64,000 nucleotides of DNA, taken from positions 111,128 through 175,127 of the forward strand of contig NZ_FXTH01000011.1 in NCBI RefSeq assembly GCF_900182555.1, read 5' to 3'. The translations under genes were made by a program, and so were the position numbers. The notes under the pieces are model-generated. The model saw only the letters and a list, made by a program, of their open reading frames with translations, made no database searches and was not told where the DNA came from. Origin of the DNA: Fodinibius sediminis. Its GTDB lineage: Bacteria > Bacteroidota > Rhodothermia > Balneolales > Balneolaceae. Positions 63,843-64,000 of the stretch are shown in pieces (within the stretch, counting starts at the first letter, position 1; each line of letters opens with the position of its first letter).

Positions 63843-63951
63843 TAAAGGGTTCCGAATCCTCGGAGCATTTAATCTAACTATTTATGAAGAGGTCGTATTA
63901 TATATGGGTCTTATGAAGTTAAGCTCTCAAAGGGGGTCCTCTCGGAGCTTA
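63843..63951. repeat. Two hairpin-forming segments after cas4
   Basis: The first has a TCCGA/TCGGA stem around ATCC (about 63852-63865). The second has arms TAAGCTC (63920-63926) and GAGCTTA (63945-63951) with an 18-base loop. Both share AAAGGG...TCC...CTCGGAGC, so they may be degenerate copies of one repeat. No T run follows. They could be further REP remnants. Confidence 0.35.
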
Positions 63952-63983
63952 TCCAGTAAGACGTTATATAAGTTTTTATTTCG

Positions 63984-64000
63984 ATGATTAAAACGGAATT
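63984..64000 (+). other. Possible start of the next gene, cut by the window edge
   Basis: An ATG followed by four full codons (ATT AAA ACG GAA) reaches the window end. It lies 153 bp after cas4, where cas1 would be expected, but 17 bases are too few to call it. Confidence 0.15.

Noticed and set aside
56089..64000. CRISPR array
   Set aside because: No regularly spaced direct repeats were seen in the spacers on either side of the cas genes within the window.

Overview
The window looks like a chromosomal segment from a Gram-negative marine or saline bacterium of the Bacteroidota/Rhodothermota/Balneolota group, most likely Balneolota-like. The support is a PorV/PorQ-type outer-membrane protein, many lipoproteins and TPR proteins, a class II photolyase, an unfused L27 N-terminus, AT-rich intergenic spacers and few clear Shine-Dalgarno sites. 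The assignment comes from gene content and protein style, not from a marker-gene search.

Region A (1-20.9 kb, all + strand) is a catabolic cluster built around sulfatases. It opens with the 3' part of a planctomycete-style dehydrogenase/HEAT/cytochrome c protein. Four cytoplasmic carbohydrate enzymes follow: an OMPDC-family hexulose-phosphate-synthase-like protein, an MDR dehydrogenase, an SDR and a xylose-isomerase-like TIM barrel. Eight Cys-type (CxPxR) exported sulfatases come next, interrupted after the fourth by a PQQ dehydrogenase that carries its own cytochrome c domain. Exported sulfatases and quinoprotein/cytochrome oxidases would strip sulfate from, and oxidise, sulfated glycans outside the cytoplasm, and the cytoplasmic enzymes would handle the resulting sugar acid or keto sugar. 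No SusC/SusD pair, glycoside hydrolase, polysaccharide lyase or formylglycine-generating enzyme is in the window.

Region B (20.9-56.1 kb, mixed strands) is housekeeping. It holds a HAD phosphatase, photolyase, purine nucleoside phosphorylase, MBL hydrolase, PhoH, Rpe, a PASTA protein, a PorV-like protein, thiolase, a Cys/Met-metabolism PLP enzyme, two paralogous TPR lipoproteins, an alpha/beta hydrolase, RidA, an M23 peptidase, an FAH-family enzyme, L21/L27, a HEAT-cyclophilin fusion, a DPH6-like protein, a dCTP deaminase, a BFD-like [2Fe-2S] protein, RsmE, a CtpA-type protease, HslUV, RNase G/E, MurA, a biotin carrier protein, two unknown proteins, a DUF3108-type protein, dUTPase and an MFS exporter.

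Region C (56.5 kb to the window end, + strand) is visibly more AT-rich and carries a type I CRISPR-Cas operon: cas6, cas3, cas5, cas8-like, cas7, then cas4, with the edge cutting off whatever follows. The Cas3 has its HD nuclease domain at the C-terminus. The cas8-like gene has an in-frame internal ATG behind a GAGG, which could make a separate Cas11 small subunit. A decayed REP-associated transposase with a perfect REP-like hairpin has inserted between cas7 and cas4. No CRISPR array, tRNA or rRNA is visible in the window.
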